Source of the DNA: Apoderus coryli
Taxonomy: Eukaryota; Arthropoda; Insecta; Coleoptera; Attelabidae
Assembly: GCA_911728435.2 (NCBI GenBank)
Contig: OU452213.1
Coordinates: 9,837,834 to 9,901,833 of the forward strand
DNA: 64,000 nt
Direction: 5' to 3'
In this document: piece by piece, positions 10,059 to 21,644 of the stretch
Layout of the letters: each line of letters begins with the position of its first letter
Position numbering within the stretch: position 1 is the stretch's first letter
The notes under the pieces: model-generated
The model's database searches: none
Told to the model about the DNA's origin: nothing
The model's input: the letters and a program-made list of their open reading frames with translations, nothing else
Translations under genes and position numbers: made by a program

Positions 10059-12119
10059 TTACAAAATGTTCAATGAAGTCTTTAAATTCAAAAACTTTTC
10101 TTTACACAAAGCTTTAGTAAAAATATCAGCAATATTTGCCTCTGAGGTTACATACTTAATATTTAGTTGTCTCTCTTGAACTAAATTTTTAAGAAAATGA
10201 TACTTTATGTCTATATGTTTAGCTCTTTTAGAGTTTTCAAAACTTTTTGTCATTAATATAGCACTCTTATTATCTATATTAAGAATACACTGACACTCTA
10301 TTTTAAGTTCACTTAAAATCCCTTTAATGTTCACAATGTCTTGTGCTGAGGTGGCTGCAGCGATATACTCTGCTTCTGCAGTTGATAAAGAGACGCAGTT
10401 TTGTTTCTTAGAAAACCACGCGACAGGGTTGCCGCAATAAAATATCACACTACCACTAATACTTTTTCTGTCAATTTTATCTGATGCCCAATCAGCGTCA
10501 CTATACGCTTCGAGTATTGTGTTTGATTTCTTATATACAAGATGTTCTTCTTTGGTATTTTGTAGATATCTTAATATACGTTTCGCTGCTTTCCAAGTTT
10601 CATCTGTTGGTTTCTCTAAAAATCTGCTCAGATATGAAACAGAGTAGCAAATATCTGGTCTGGTTGTTGTAGCCAGGTACATTAAACTTCCTATTAGTTG
10701 TCTGTAAGGAACATTTACAATATTACTATTATCAATTTTATTTACCTGGAAGTTGGTTTCTAATGGTGTCGCCACTCCTTTACATTCTTCCATATTAAAT
10801 ACTTGTAGTATTTTATTTATCAAATTTGTTTGTGATAAACACATTTCTGTATCGGTTCTTGTAACTTCTATACCTAGGAAATGCTTTATTTCTCCCATAT
10901 CTTTTACTTTAAATTCAACCTTTAGTTGATATAGTATTTCATCTATTCTTTGTAAACATCCTGTTATTAATAGATCATCAACATATACAACCATCCATAA
11001 GTTGTGGTCGTAATATAAACATGTGTCATATGTAGATCTCTTCAAATGGTTCTTCAATGCAAATTCATTAAATCGTTTGTTCCATGCTTTCGGAGCCTCT
11101 TTTAATCCATATAATGATCGATTTAATTTTAATATAGGTGTCTGAGCATTAATTCCTTGTGGACATTTTATGTAAATATTAGTTTCTACTTTACCGTTCA
11201 AAAAAGCTGTTGGAATGTCAAGTTGTTTTATTTTCCAATTATTTTGTAATGCGTAACTTAAAAGTAGTCTAATGGTAGACATTCTCGCTACTGGCGCATA
11301 CATTGTTTCAAAAGGATTCTCCTCCTTTATCTGAAATCCTCTAGCTACTAGTCTAGCTTTTTTAGTACCGTCATTTTTTGTTTTAAATATCCATTTTGTG
11401 TCTATTGCCTGTTTATTTTTTGGTATCGTAGTTTCTTCCCATGTTTGTAACTGTTTATGTGAATCAATTTCTTTTTTAATAGCATCTCGCCATTGTTCTG
11501 TTTTTATAGCATCATCATATGTTTCTGGATCGTTGTTATTATTCGTTAACAAGCAATAAGCTGTGTATATTTCATAATCTTGTAAATATGTTGGTGTTTT
11601 TGTTTTTCTACCTGTTTGTGTTGTTTGTACATTAGTAGGGTTAGCTTCTTCCTCATTAATGTCACTTTCATATTCGATATCGTTTTCGATATTAGTGATG
11701 GGCTCTTTTGATTTATTTACTTCTTCGTTTTCAACTGGCTCGATACATGTTTGTTGTATATATTTATTGTCACTTTCGTCGAATGTCACATCGCGTGCAC
11801 AAATCACTTTGTTTTCATTAGAGTTCCATAGCCTGTATCCCGCACCTCCATAACCAACCATTATTAATTTTTCGGCTCTTGCATCTAGTTTACTTTGTCT
11901 TGGTAGAATCACTGACCATGCTTTACTTCCAAATATTCTTAATTTTGATAGGTTATTTTCTCCATACCAAATTTTTGAAGGTGGTACTCCGTTATTAGCG
12001 GCTGTAGGACTTCGGTTTAGTTCGTATGCTGAACACAATATAGCTTCGCCCCACAATTCTTTAGGTAGGTTTGTTTCTGCTAGCTTCACTCTCACTTTGT
12101 CCATTAAAGTACGATTCAT
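10059..12119 (-). pseudogene. Copia pol: integrase C-terminus, RT, RNase H (686 aa)
   Basis: This frame continues the polyprotein after a frameshift near 12,220-12,245. Its first part is the end of the integrase core, with WGEAILCSAYELNRSP typical of copia. An acidic linker follows, then RT with WIFKTKNDG, KKARLVARGF, AFLNG and the catalytic YVDDLLI at roughly residue 375. The C-terminal RNase H has the copia-type SDADWASDKIDRKS and LSTAEAEYIA motifs. All RT and RNase H signatures I can check are present. The product would be processed in virus-like particles in the cytoplasm. It is called a pseudogene only because it is cut off from gag and protease by the frameshift. Confidence 0.9.
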
Positions 12120-12219
12120 GCGTTCAGATGTACCGTTTTGTTGTGGTGTATATGGTATTGTGTATTGTATTTGTATGCCTTTTGATGCACAATATCTTTT
12201 AAATTTTATTGAACTAAAC

Positions 12220-13803
12220 TCACCACCGTATTCTTTTTGTTTTCATCCCGTGTTGTGTTTTTATTAACTGTATGAAATTCATTACATTTTCAGCAGCTTC
12301 ATCTTTCGATTTTAATAATTTCACTATAACGAAATGTGAATAGTCATCTATTAACACCTGAAAATACTGATATCCTTCGGATGTAGATGGGTTTACTGGT
12401 CCTGCAATGTCTGTATGAATTAAATCACCGATCGCTCTTGACTTCTTTTGTAAAGAATAATAGGGTTTTCTAGGCATTTTTCCTTGCATGCACTCATCAC
12501 ACTTTTTATTATCTATCGGTAAGTTTAATAGTTTTAAACCGCCACGATTTAAATGTCCTAAGCGTCTATGCCAAATGTTTATGTCTGTATTGGCTTGATA
12601 GCAGTTTTCGCTATTCGATTTTATATATATTTTCAACATGAATAAATTGCTTAATCTTTCACAATTTATCACAAAGTTTGTACCTATTATTTTCGCATTG
12701 TCTTTTTCAAAATATACCCTCATGTTTTTCTTTAATAGTTCACTAACTGATATTAAATTATGATGCATATTTTTTACTATTAACGCTTCAAATTTTATTT
12801 TTATGCCGTTACACGTACCGCGTAAAACACCTTTTTTAGTTGCTTGCATATTATCACCATTTGCCACAGTTATTATTATTTTATTTTTTAACGTTTCGAT
12901 ATCTGTTAAGTACTTTTCTAAGTCAGCTGATACTAAATGTTGTGTAGCGCCGGAATCTAAAATGAACGTATCAATATCGTTTATTTTAGTTAAACAATTC
13001 ATCGCAACAAAGTTTATTTCACTTTTGTCTTCTTTGGCTGCCTCATTAGCTTGTTCGGTATATTCTCGACTTGTGCCCCTTGTTCGACCTCTAGGACTAC
13101 GACCTCTAAAGTTGCCTCGACCTCTGTAGTTCTTACTAGGACAGTTTACTGCTATGTGTCCTTCCTTTTTGCATTTATAACATATAATCGTACTGGCACT
13201 GAATGAAATATCTGTCGTACTTTCTGCATGACGTTTTGTTTTACCCGAAATCTTCATTTCTTCATCGAGTAATCTTGATTTAACAAAATCCATTGTTATC
13301 TCTGAGTTTATCGTTTCGATTGCTGTTATTACTTGATCATAGGTTTCATTCAATGTTAGCAATAGGTGGCACACTTTATCTGATTCATCTATTTTACTTC
13401 CTGCGTTTTCTAATTCTCTGATTAACGTGTCAAAAGTTAGAAAGTGATCCTCAAGTTTTTCATTCTTCTTTAGCTTCAGCATTAGTAACTTTTTCTTCAA
13501 AGTTAACTTCGTAAAGACGCTCTTTCTTTCAAAGACATCTTCTAACGCCTTCATCATCTGCTTAGCTGTTTTAGCATCCTTAACTAGGTCTAAATGCTTA
13601 TCTGTAATACATTGCACTATTACAGATTTTGCTTTTGCATCTTTTTGCAAGAATTCTTGTATTTTGGAAGGCTCTGTGAAATCACTTTCGTCTTTGTCTA
13701 GGGCTTCTTTAATCTGCTTCTCTTCTAGTATTGTTAGTACTCGAAATTTCCAGTTATTAAAGTTTCCCGAATTTAACTGAGGTAAATTCATTACGCTAGT
13801 CAT
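12220..13803 (-). pseudogene. Copia gag-protease-integrase N-terminus (527 aa, frameshifted end)
   Basis: It starts at an ATG about 100 bp inside the 5' LTR. The N-terminal half is a copia Gag with NFNNWKFRVLTILEE and a CCHC knuckle, CYKCKKEGHIAVNC, near residue 210. The aspartic protease active site FILDSGATQH lies near residue 280. The integrase zinc-binding region (HRRLGHLN, then CDECMQGK) and the first catalytic aspartate (HTDIAGP) are near residues 413-465. The second catalytic aspartate, in the VLIDDYSHF motif, follows. The frame stops at 12,220, where a single-base change shifts the rest of integrase into the frame of 10,059-12,119. Confidence 0.9.
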
Positions 13804-13890
13804 GTTGACTTTACTTTTCTCAAAAATTACTTTACTGGGAATTTTACTTATTCACTTGGTGCCCTTATTGAACTGCTTGGAATGAGTGAT

Positions 13891-13904
13891 CTGGGCCCAT
13901 AACC
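13891..13904 (-). promoter_or_regulatory. Primer-binding site for initiator tRNA-Met (internal half)
   Basis: The 14 bases next to the 5' LTR read CTGGGCCCATAACC on the plus strand. That matches the anticodon stem-loop region of eukaryotic initiator tRNA-Met, with CAT as anticodon. Drosophila copia is known to prime from an internal fragment of this tRNA, not from its 3' end, and this element evidently does the same. Confidence 0.85.
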
Positions 13905-14117
13905 TGTTGAAATTAAACGGCAGGAATAGATTATGGAACTAATTTATTCACGAAAAGATTAAATTAATATAAGAAAAAAAATAAACGTGGTTTCATTATT
14001 TTTATGTAACCTAACCTCCTTTTCTTTCCTTATTCCTTTTTCTAACAGAGTTGCCAACAATAACATTGTATGATACACTGTTGCCAACTGAGGTGAGTAT
14101 ATTAAATATTCTTAACA
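13905..14117 (-). repeat. Copia 5' LTR (213 bp)
   Basis: Begins TGTTGAAATTAAACGG and ends CTTAACA, and is followed by the TSD CGAAG. It differs from the other LTR by a 2-bp gap and about five substitutions, mostly in a T-rich stretch. Confidence 0.93.
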
Positions 14118-14122
14118 CGAAG

Positions 14123-14650
14123 GCGTGTTACTCTACTGTCAAATGTTATTATTTGTCACCGTTGGTGTAAAATGCAAAGGCTCTTAAAAATTGTGACTCA
14201 TTTAATCCCAAAATGTGTTGCACGCAATATCACAGTTTATACCGTAACGAAGCAGTTGTTCAACTCTCGACGGTCTATGAAGCCACCAATACGAACGTTT
14301 GCCTCATATTTTGGACATGCACATATTGCTTTTACATCAGCTGTACGTACACTGATATAAAATAGATTTTTTAACAAATATAGAACGTGTTAGCTCTTAT
14401 TCACTCTAATTCTCAACTAAAACAGGGTAAAATTAGGCACGGATTTCCGAGAATCAAAACAAGCAAAATATGTCATGTGTTTTAAGTTTTGACATATGTT
14501 TAAATATTTAATAATAATATTTACTTTTGTTGAGGCTTCTTTGAAGAGAAACGTTTTTAAAATAGTTACCAAATCGTTATTTTTTCATTAAAGTAAAGTC
14601 ATTAGAAAAGAAAATAGATTTGTGAGTCATTCTTATGGAATCTACTCGCT
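14123..14650. other. Unassigned DNA between copia and LINE fragment
   Basis: A 62-codon open frame at 14,172-14,360 has no recognisable domain and no supporting context. The rest is AT-rich with no identified repeat. Confidence 0.4.
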
Positions 14651-14654
14651 TAAA

Positions 14655-15903
14655 CAACATACTAACTTACAATGCTCTGCAGCCAAACTTTGCAATTATC
14701 GCCATGATTCACTACGTACTTATTATTCGCACAATAGCGTAATTAATCCGAAATCTATTTACACCCGAAACACGCGCAGATGCTTAAGTCCCAATCTACA
14801 CAGACAGCTATGGAGTCTGTGTACGGAGAGATTTTGAGATGTATAGAACGAGGTGAGGCTCCAGCGGAATTTTCTGCGATCTCAGTAAAGCCTTTGATTG
14901 TGTGAATCATGAAATTTTATTGGCTCGTTTATCTGGCTATGGAATCACGGGACCGGCATTGAATTGGATTAAGACATTCTTCAGTGATAGGCAGCAGTAC
15001 GTCAGTATCACCCATACCTATGCGACTCACAGACGAACTGTGAATTCTAGACCAACCTATACTTACATCGGTAGGGCTCGGTACTGGGGCCGGTTCTATT
15101 TGTGTTGTACGTTAATGAGATATTCTCAGTGACTCCAGATGTCCCTTTAACAGCTTTTGCGGATGATATATCTTTCATTGTTTCGAATGTTTCAACAGAT
15201 GAACTTCAGGAGGATTCTGCTGTGCTTCTTCGGAAGTTTTGCGCGTTCTTCGAGAAAAATTGCCTTTATTTTAACTCATCAAAGACGAAATTGATGAGGT
15301 TTAGTGCTAGACCAAGCACATGTCAGCCTCTTGCTGTAAGAGTTGGCGGTGATGAGATTGCTGCCTCATGTTATGTGGATTTCTTGGGTGTTCGGATGGA
15401 TAGCGGTTTAACCTGGAAGCTTCATTGTGAGAGAGTGGTGGGTCGGTTAAATTCATCCTTTTATCTGATAAACTCACTGAAGTCAGTCTTGGATCAGGGT
15501 TAGTTGTTGATGCTTTACTATGCCCAAGTGGAGTCGCGCCTGCGGTACGGGGTATTTTTATGGGGTGACTCTACCATGACGCATGATATATTTGTGAAGC
15601 AAAAATGAAATATTAGATGCATAGCTGGGCTTCCCGACAGAGAGAGTTGTAGGCCCGTGTTTCAGAAATTTAATATTTTAACGATATACGCTCTATACAT
15701 TTATGAAGTATGTATTTTTATTCAAAAAAAATTAAAGAATTTTCCACAAACCCGTGATATACACACTGTAAATACAAGGAGTCGAAACGAGTTACACATA
15801 AACAAGTTTAAATACAATTTGACTCAGAGGTCAATTTATTGCCGGGGGATCATGATCTATAATAAACTGCCAGATAACTTGAAGTCTATAATAGTATATT
15901 AAG
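14655..15903 (+). pseudogene. Jockey-type LINE RT fragment, split by a foldback element
   Basis: Fragments of one ORF2 run left to right in several frames. KAFDCVN-type and HEILLARLSGYGITGPALNW near 14,890-14,955 belong to RT. The box normally reading GVPQGSVLGP is damaged here by a small deletion. FADDISFIV near 15,160 carries the catalytic aspartates. FLGVRMDSGLTW and the C-terminal region ending LPDNLKSIIVY follow. The foldback element 15,890-17,505 cuts in at the end of the coding region. The 3' UTR resumes at 17,506 and ends in an A tract near 17,657. The 5' end is truncated near 14,655. Confidence 0.8.
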
Positions 15904-16564
15904 TATAAAGGGCGGTAAAGCATTCGTTGCAGCCCGCCGCTGTATAGACGCACGAGTGAGCGAAGCGAGCGAGGGCAGCTATACAGCGAAGGGCTGCAGC
16001 GGCTTTACCGCCAGTGGTGCTTACAACTGTTTTTCGCCTGCCTCTTCATACTACAATATTAAACCAAAAGAAGTTTATTTTAATAATTAATTATTATTAC
16101 TGTTATGAACTGACAGTTTTTGACAGAAATTAATGGGAGTATTTTTTGACGTACATGATAATAGGCGTTATCCTTTGACAAACTCAGATCAGATAAACTT
16201 ATGTGACAGGCTCACATGTCAGTGTTGAGTATTTTAAATGTAGAGAGAAACTGTCAAATTATTATCTGAGCGTCTACGCTATAGAAATTTGATTTTAGAA
16301 TCTTAGGTATATTTCGGTACTACAATAATAATTAAAAAGTGATTACTAATTAATAATGGACAAATTTAAATAATTAAATGAGTTTAGCCGAATGGCAGAC
16401 GACTACCTAAGTAAACTTTCTCAATTAATTGTCAACTTATCCTCTAGATGGAATGCACATTAAGTTAAGTGAGTGAAAACTACTCATGTTAACGTTATTA
16501 TTGGAAATCTAACAGTACCGCCATCTATGAAAAAAAATTAAAATGAGCGGGCGCTAACTGGTCA

Positions 16565-16592
16565 TTTACCGCCCGCATATGCGGGCGGTAAA
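16565..16592. repeat. Perfect 28-bp palindrome, left copy
   Basis: TTTACCGCCCGCAT followed by its exact reverse complement. The same palindrome occurs at 16,806-16,833 in the other arm. Confidence 0.95.
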
Positions 16593-16805
16593 ACTCTGTT
16601 TAAGTGCAGGCAGGCGAAAAACGAAATTAAGAAGTTTTCAGTGTTACTAAAATCGTTTCTTGTATCTGAGGCGATATATTCTGTTAACGAGTATTTTTCT
16701 CGGGATGCCCGAGTAACTGTTATTTAGAAACTGTTGTGTTTTGACATGTGTCTTATACATTAAATGTTTAATAGTCTTTTTCGCCTGCCTGCACTTAAAC
16801 AGAGT

Positions 16806-16833
16806 TTTACCGCCCGCATATGCGGGCGGTAAA
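16806..16833. repeat. Perfect 28-bp palindrome, right copy
   Basis: Identical to 16,565-16,592 and symmetric to it in the foldback element. Both copies sit just outside the GCAGGCGAAAAA motif that borders the loop. Confidence 0.95.
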
Positions 16834-17505
16834 TGACCAGTTAGCGCCCGCTCTTTTTATTTTTTTTCTATAGATGGCGCCACTGTTAGATTTCCTATAA
16901 TAACGTTAACATCAGTAGTTTTCACTCACTTAACTTAATGTGCATTCCATCTAGAGGATAAGTTGACAATTAATTGAGAAAGTTTACTTATGTAGGCGTC
17001 TGCCATTCCCCTAAACTCATTTGATTATTTAAAATTGTCCATTATTAATCAGTAATAACTTTTTAATTATTATTGTAGTACCGAAATATACCTAAGATTC
17101 TAAAATCAAATTTCTATAGCGTACACGCTCAGATAATAATTTGACAGTTTCTTTCTACATTTAAAATACTCAACATTGACATGTGAGCCTATCACATATG
17201 TTTATCTGATCTGAGTTTGTCAAAGGATAACGCCTATTATCATGTACGTCAAAAAATACTCCCATTAATTACTGTCAAAAACTGTCAGTTCATAACAGTA
17301 ATAATTAATTATTAAAATAAAGTTCTTTTGGTTTAGTATTGTAGTACGAAGAGGCAGGCGAAAAACAGTTGTAAGCACCACTGGCGGTAAAGCCGCTGCA
17401 GCCCTTCGCTGTATAGCTGCCCTCGCTCGCTTCGCTCACTCGTGCGTCTATACAGCGGCGGGCTGCAACGAATGCTTTACCGCCCTTTATACTTAATATA
17501 CTATT

Positions 17506-17657
17506 GTGAAGTTACAATTATGTGTTATTTTATATGTGAAGATTGTAAATATTGTATGTACCTATATATTTAAAATTTGAGTTTTTTTTTTTACGTTGAC
17601 GATTTCTATACATTTTGTAATGTCATTTGGAGAATAAATAAATAAAAAAAAAAAAAA
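17506..17657 (+). other. 3' UTR and A tail of the interrupted LINE
   Basis: AT-rich sequence ending GGAGAATAAATAAATAAA and a run of A. It continues the LINE whose coding part stops at the foldback element, and it abuts the polypurine block. Confidence 0.65.
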
Positions 17658-18180
17658 AGCAAAAAGAGAGAACAAGTGTAAAACTAGGAAAAAAGGAAGT
17701 TAATAACAAAAGGGAAACAAATAGAAAAACGAGAAAACAAGGAAAAAGGGAAAAATAAATGAAAAAAGGATTAAAGAGGGACAAACAAGAAAACAATAGA
17801 AAATAATAGAGTACAAAAGAAAAAATGAGAAGAAACTAGAAAAAAAGGGTGAAAAGATGCAAAAGGGAAGAAAGAGAAAACTATGAAAAAAGAAAGAAAT
17901 GGGAAATCGAGTAAAGAGGGAGAAGAAGGTGGGAAAAAGAAAGGAAGAATGTTAGAAAAAATGGGAAAAAAGGAGAAAAGATAAAAAAGCAAAAAGAGAG
18001 AACAAGTGTAAAACTAGGAAAAAAGGAAGTTAATAATAAAAGGGAAACAAATAGAAAAACGAGAAAACAAGGAAAAAGGGAAAAATAAATGAAAAAGGGA
18101 TTAAAGAGGGACAAACAAGAAAACAAAAGGAGGAAGACATAAAAAAACGAAAAAAATGAGACAAAAAGTAAAACACTAAT
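17658..18180. repeat. Polypurine satellite, second block
   Basis: This is the same A/G-rich repeat as at 7,731-8,400. The unit seen at 7,900-8,040 recurs at 17,660-17,790 and again at 17,990-18,125, so about 1.6 tandem units of roughly 320 bp are present. It is separated from the main array by 8.6 kb containing the copia, LINE and foldback insertions. Confidence 0.85.
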
Positions 18181-18186
18181 GACTGC

Positions 18187-19163
18187 ATACTAACTTACAA
18201 TGCTCTGCAGCCAAACTTTGCAATTATCGCCATGATTCACTACGTACTTATTATTCGCACAATAGCGTAATTAATCCGAAATCTATTTACACCCGAAACA
18301 CGCGCAGATGCTTAAGTCCCAATCTACACAGACAGCTATGGAGTCTGTGTACGGAGAGATTTTGAGATGTATAGAACGAGGTGAGGCTCCAGCGGAATTT
18401 TCTGCGATCTCAGTAAAGCCTTTGATTGTGTGAATCATGAAATTCTATTTGCTCGTTTATCTGGCTATGGAATTACGGGACCGGCATTGAATTGGATTAA
18501 GACATTCTTGAATGATAGGCAGCAGTACGTCAGTATCACACATACGTAAGCGATTCACAGAAGGACTATCAATTCAAGACCAACCTATACCCACATCGGT
18601 GTGCCCCAGGGCTCGGTACTGGGGCCAGTTTTATTTGTGTTGTACGTTCATGAGATATTCTCAATGACTTCAGATGTATGATTATCAGCTTTTGCAGATC
18701 TTTGATTGTTTCGAATATCTCAACACATGAACTTCAGGAGAATTCTGTTGTGCTCCTTTGGAGGGTCTGCGGATTCTTCGAGAAAAATTGCATTTATTTT
18801 AACTCATCCAAGACGAAATTGATAAGGTTTAGTGCTAGACAAAGCACATGTAAGAGTTGGTGGTGATGAGATTGCTGCGTCATGTTATGTGAATTTCTTG
18901 GGTGTTCGGATGGATAGCGGTTTAACCTGGAAGCCTCATTGTAAGAGAGTGGTGAGTCAGTTAAATTCATCCTTTTATTTGATAAACTCACTGGAGTCAG
19001 TCTTGGATCAGGGTCAGTTGTTGATGCTTTACTATGCCCAGGTGGAGTCTCGCCTGAGGTATGGGGTATTTTTATAGGGTGACTCTATGATGCATGATAT
19101 ATTTGTGAAGCAGAAAGGAATTGTTAGATGCATAGCTGGGCTTCTCGACAGACAGAGTTGTAG
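18187..19163 (+). pseudogene. Second copy of the Jockey-type LINE fragment
   Basis: It matches 14,655-15,650 closely and begins at the same point, CATACTAACTTACAATGC. In this copy the RT box encoding GVPQGSVLGP is undamaged near 18,600. The catalytic FADD region is lost by a short deletion near 18,690-18,705, and CQPLA-type residues after the S-T-C motif are missing. It ends abruptly at 19,163, where another repeat begins. The shared truncation point favours duplication of the locus over two independent insertions. Confidence 0.75.
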
Positions 19164-19500
19164 ACGATTTCCAGACGGAAGTCTGTCTGTCTCTATGTGT
19201 GTGTATATATGTGTGTCTGTATGCATTCTTCAACGATAGCGCCCAAACGCTTTAACCAATTGAGCTAAAGTTTGGTATATGAATTTGTGGGAGTCCTAGG
19301 ATGAACCCATTAGTTTTTGGTTGAAATCGACCTGTGATAGGGGTGGACACAACCCTTAAATGTTCAAATAGCAGTATGGGTCGATACATCATTTTAAAGC
19401 ATTTTTTATCAGCTTTACAGCGATAGGTCACTTTTGATATTTGCCCCCATAATTATCGAAAAAATTGCGTTGAAAATTTCACCAGTTAGGTAGTTGGGAC
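19164..19500. repeat. Unclassified repeat with TG-rich microsatellite
   Basis: A GTCTGTCTGTCTC to TGTGTGTATATATGTGTG tract is followed by sequence that includes GAGCTAAAGTTTGGTATATG and CCTAGGATGAACCCATTAG. The last phrase recurs inverted at about 5,600-5,625, so this is part of a dispersed repeat. Similar wording is found near the ends of some arthropod retroelements, but I cannot assign it. Confidence 0.4.
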
Positions 19501-19741
19501 GTTTATACAGTATGCCCACAGAAAAAGTGTTCAAGAGGGAAAACTTTCTTATTTTTCATTTGATCGAAAAACGTTACTTTTGATAAAATATTTTGATGGT
19601 TCTTAAAGTAATATTAGGAGAGATCAAATTAACATTTCTTATACGGGGTGTTCAGCAAATTCAAAAAACTTTAAATGGTACAAGACTAAAGTGTACTTAT
19701 TTCAGAAGATATGGAAATAAGCTACTGGGAAAAGTTGTTCA

Positions 19742-20516
19742 AAAGTAAAAGGCAGTCTCTAATACGAATTTTCGAAAACATCGGTCTACTTTTATTTATT
19801 TGCAATTAAATTAACAATGCACAAGTTGTAAAAGTTTATTTACTCAATCACATCCACAACCTTCATGAGTGCATGCCTTTAAACGAACAAGTAATTCCTC
19901 AAAACTTTTTCTAACCTCATGTGAAGATATTGAAGGAACGGAATCTCTAATCGCATACTTTAATTGATTAGTAGTGGCATTTGGTGTGCCATAAACAATT
20001 TGTTTTAATCGGCACCATAGAAAAAAAATCCATTACAGTTATCTGGACTCCTAGGGGGCCACTGAACTGGTCTCCCAATCCAGCGGAGTGGAAACGTATG
20101 GTCTAACCATTGTCTAACCGTTGCAGCATCATTATGCTGGGCAGCCATCGTGTTGAAGATAAAATGTACGAAGGTACACTGAGTCAGTGCTTAACAATTT
20201 CAAAATTATTTTATGGTAAGTAGCTTTAGGAACGTACACATTGGGGAATTTTGTCCTGAATAACTTGACCATAACATTGTTCGCCTTTCCCAACACCAAG
20301 TAAATTTTTTGCTGTTAAGTAAGCATTTTAAGTTTACAATACTACGAGTCATAAATAAATACAACGAATTGTCAAATAAGCTTGACACTATCAACGCCTA
20401 CTAGTATAAAAATGAGTGGTTAATTTGGAATTAATTGGTAAATAAATTTAATGAGTACAAATACATAAAAGTATGGCGATTTTTTCGAAAATTGGTATTA
20501 GAGACTGCAGTTTACT
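19742..20516 (-). mobile_element. Mariner-like relic with about 45-bp TIRs and transposase remnant
   Basis: AAAAGTAAAAGGCAGTCTCT at 19,740 is mirrored by an inverted copy ending near 20,516 (GCAGTCTCTAATACC on the minus strand). On the minus strand, between about 20,200 and 19,830, shifting frames contain pieces typical of the C-terminal part of mariner/IS630 transposases: TFPLRWIGRP, VQWPPRSPDN and a tail ending DWVSK-like. The central aspartates cannot be followed because of frameshifts. At 0.77 kb it is an internally deleted copy. Confidence 0.6.
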
Positions 20517-21614
20517 TTTATTATTACTATTAGTCGTAAAACAGAAAACGGTAAAACCGATGAAACTGTGGCTCAGTTCCTAATTTGAGGTTTTTGAAAT
20601 ATTGATGTCATCCTCACTAATCTTCTATAGCGAGTAGTGGACCAACTGATCGCCATGGTCCTCCATGAAATTGTCCAGCCTGTTCTTAAAGCTGTCAACC
20701 GTTTGCGCCATTATCACCTCTTCAGGTAATGAATTCCATGCATATACAACTCTGTTTGTTATAAAATTCTTCCGAGGAAGTCTAGCACATCTTTCCTTGT
20801 CAAGTTTCTTACTATTGCCACGCAGATTAGGATTTCTAGCAGGATGAAATACATCGAGATTCACCAAGTAGTAGCCACTAAGTATCTTGTATGTTTGAAT
20901 TAGATCGCCTCGTTGTCGTCGATCATAAAGACATGTCAAATTTAAAAGCCTCAATCGCTCCTCATATGGTATATGGCTAAGTGCATGAGGTAGCTTAGTG
21001 AATCTCCTCTGAACCCTTTCCAATGCCTCTATGTCCTTAATGAAGTAGGGGGACCAAACGCTGTTGGCATATTCCAATAGTGGTCTGACATACGATTTAT
21101 ACAATTGCAATATTAGAGAGTTTGATCTCGATTTGAAAGCTCTCTGTATCAGATACCACAGTCTATTAGCTTTCTTCACTGTGGCCTTCCACTTCAAATC
21201 CGCTGTTACTATGACACCAAGATCCTTCTGCTGATTTACAGATTTAGCGGCATTTCCATTGATGAAATATGGAGTCCTGGGATTATTAGCTCCGATGTGT
21301 AGTACCTGACACTTCTCCAAATTCAAGTTCATCAACCAAACCGCCGACCAGGACACTACCCCATCAATGTCGATCTGGAATTCATTATCGTCTCGCAGTG
21401 GGTTACAAAACAATTTGGTGTCATCAGCAAAGAAGCTCATGTTTGACGTGATGGTTCTTGTTAAGTCTGATATATATACCAGAAAAAGCAATGGCCCCAG
21501 TACAGACCCCTGCGGGACACCACTCAAGACCGGCAATTTAGTGGATAATGCACCATTCGCTCTAGCTCCGAGACATTTTTCAATGTCATCAGTATCTTGC
21601 AAACTGCGGGACAA
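20517..21614 (-). pseudogene. CR1-like LINE reverse transcriptase, N-terminally deleted (329 aa frame)
   Basis: The long frame 20,625-21,614 on the minus strand carries the RT boxes GVPQGSVLGPLLFLVYISDL and FADDTKLF, then NLEKCQVLHIG, KDLGVIVTADLKW and SYVRPLLEYANSVWSP. It ends with the CR1/L2-type tail RVVYAWNSLPEEV. The catalytic aspartates are intact. The RT fingers upstream of the GVPQG box are missing. The frame is joined almost directly to the endonuclease remnant at 21,645-22,030, so an internal deletion removed the EN-RT linker and N-terminal RT. The 3' side ends near a TAATAGTAATAATA tail around 20,520. Confidence 0.85.
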
Positions 21615-21644
21615 AAAATCATTTATTGATACATAATCAGCCTT

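Larger units (their letters stand above)
9798..14117 (-). mobile_element. Ty1/copia LTR retrotransposon, nearly intact
   Basis: A 4.3-kb element is bounded by LTRs at 9,798-10,012 and 13,905-14,117 that begin TG and end CA. It is flanked by the exact 5-bp duplication CGAAG at 9793-9797 and 14118-14122. Coding is on the minus strand in copia order: gag, protease, integrase, RT, RNase H. The tRNA-iMet primer site and the polypurine tract are both in place. The LTRs differ by about five substitutions and one 2-bp gap, so the insertion is fairly recent. One frameshift in integrase is the only coding break I see. Confidence 0.95.
15890..17505. mobile_element. 1.6-kb foldback element with about 730-bp inverted arms
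   Basis: The left arm (15,890-16,621) and right arm (16,777-17,505) are inverted copies that differ only at scattered positions, around a 155-bp loop. The outermost bases read AATAGTATATTAAGTATAAAGGG. Just inside each end lies a snap-back hairpin: GGCGGTAAAGC pairs with GCTTTACCGCC about 100 bp away, and its tip contains GAGTGAGCGAAGCGAGCGAG. No open frame of note exists, so the element is non-autonomous. It interrupts a LINE at its stop codon. TGAAGT occurs beside both ends (15,880-15,885 and 17,507-17,512) and is a possible 6-bp TSD, but the exact boundary is uncertain. Confidence 0.85.

Noticed and set aside
14172..14360. 62-residue open frame as a small host gene
   Set aside because: No domain, no similarity I recognise, and located between transposons.
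15890..17505. Polinton/Maverick ends
   Set aside because: A 6-bp repeat (TGAAGT) is possible, but the ends are not the usual AG-type and there is no coding core; evidence insufficient.
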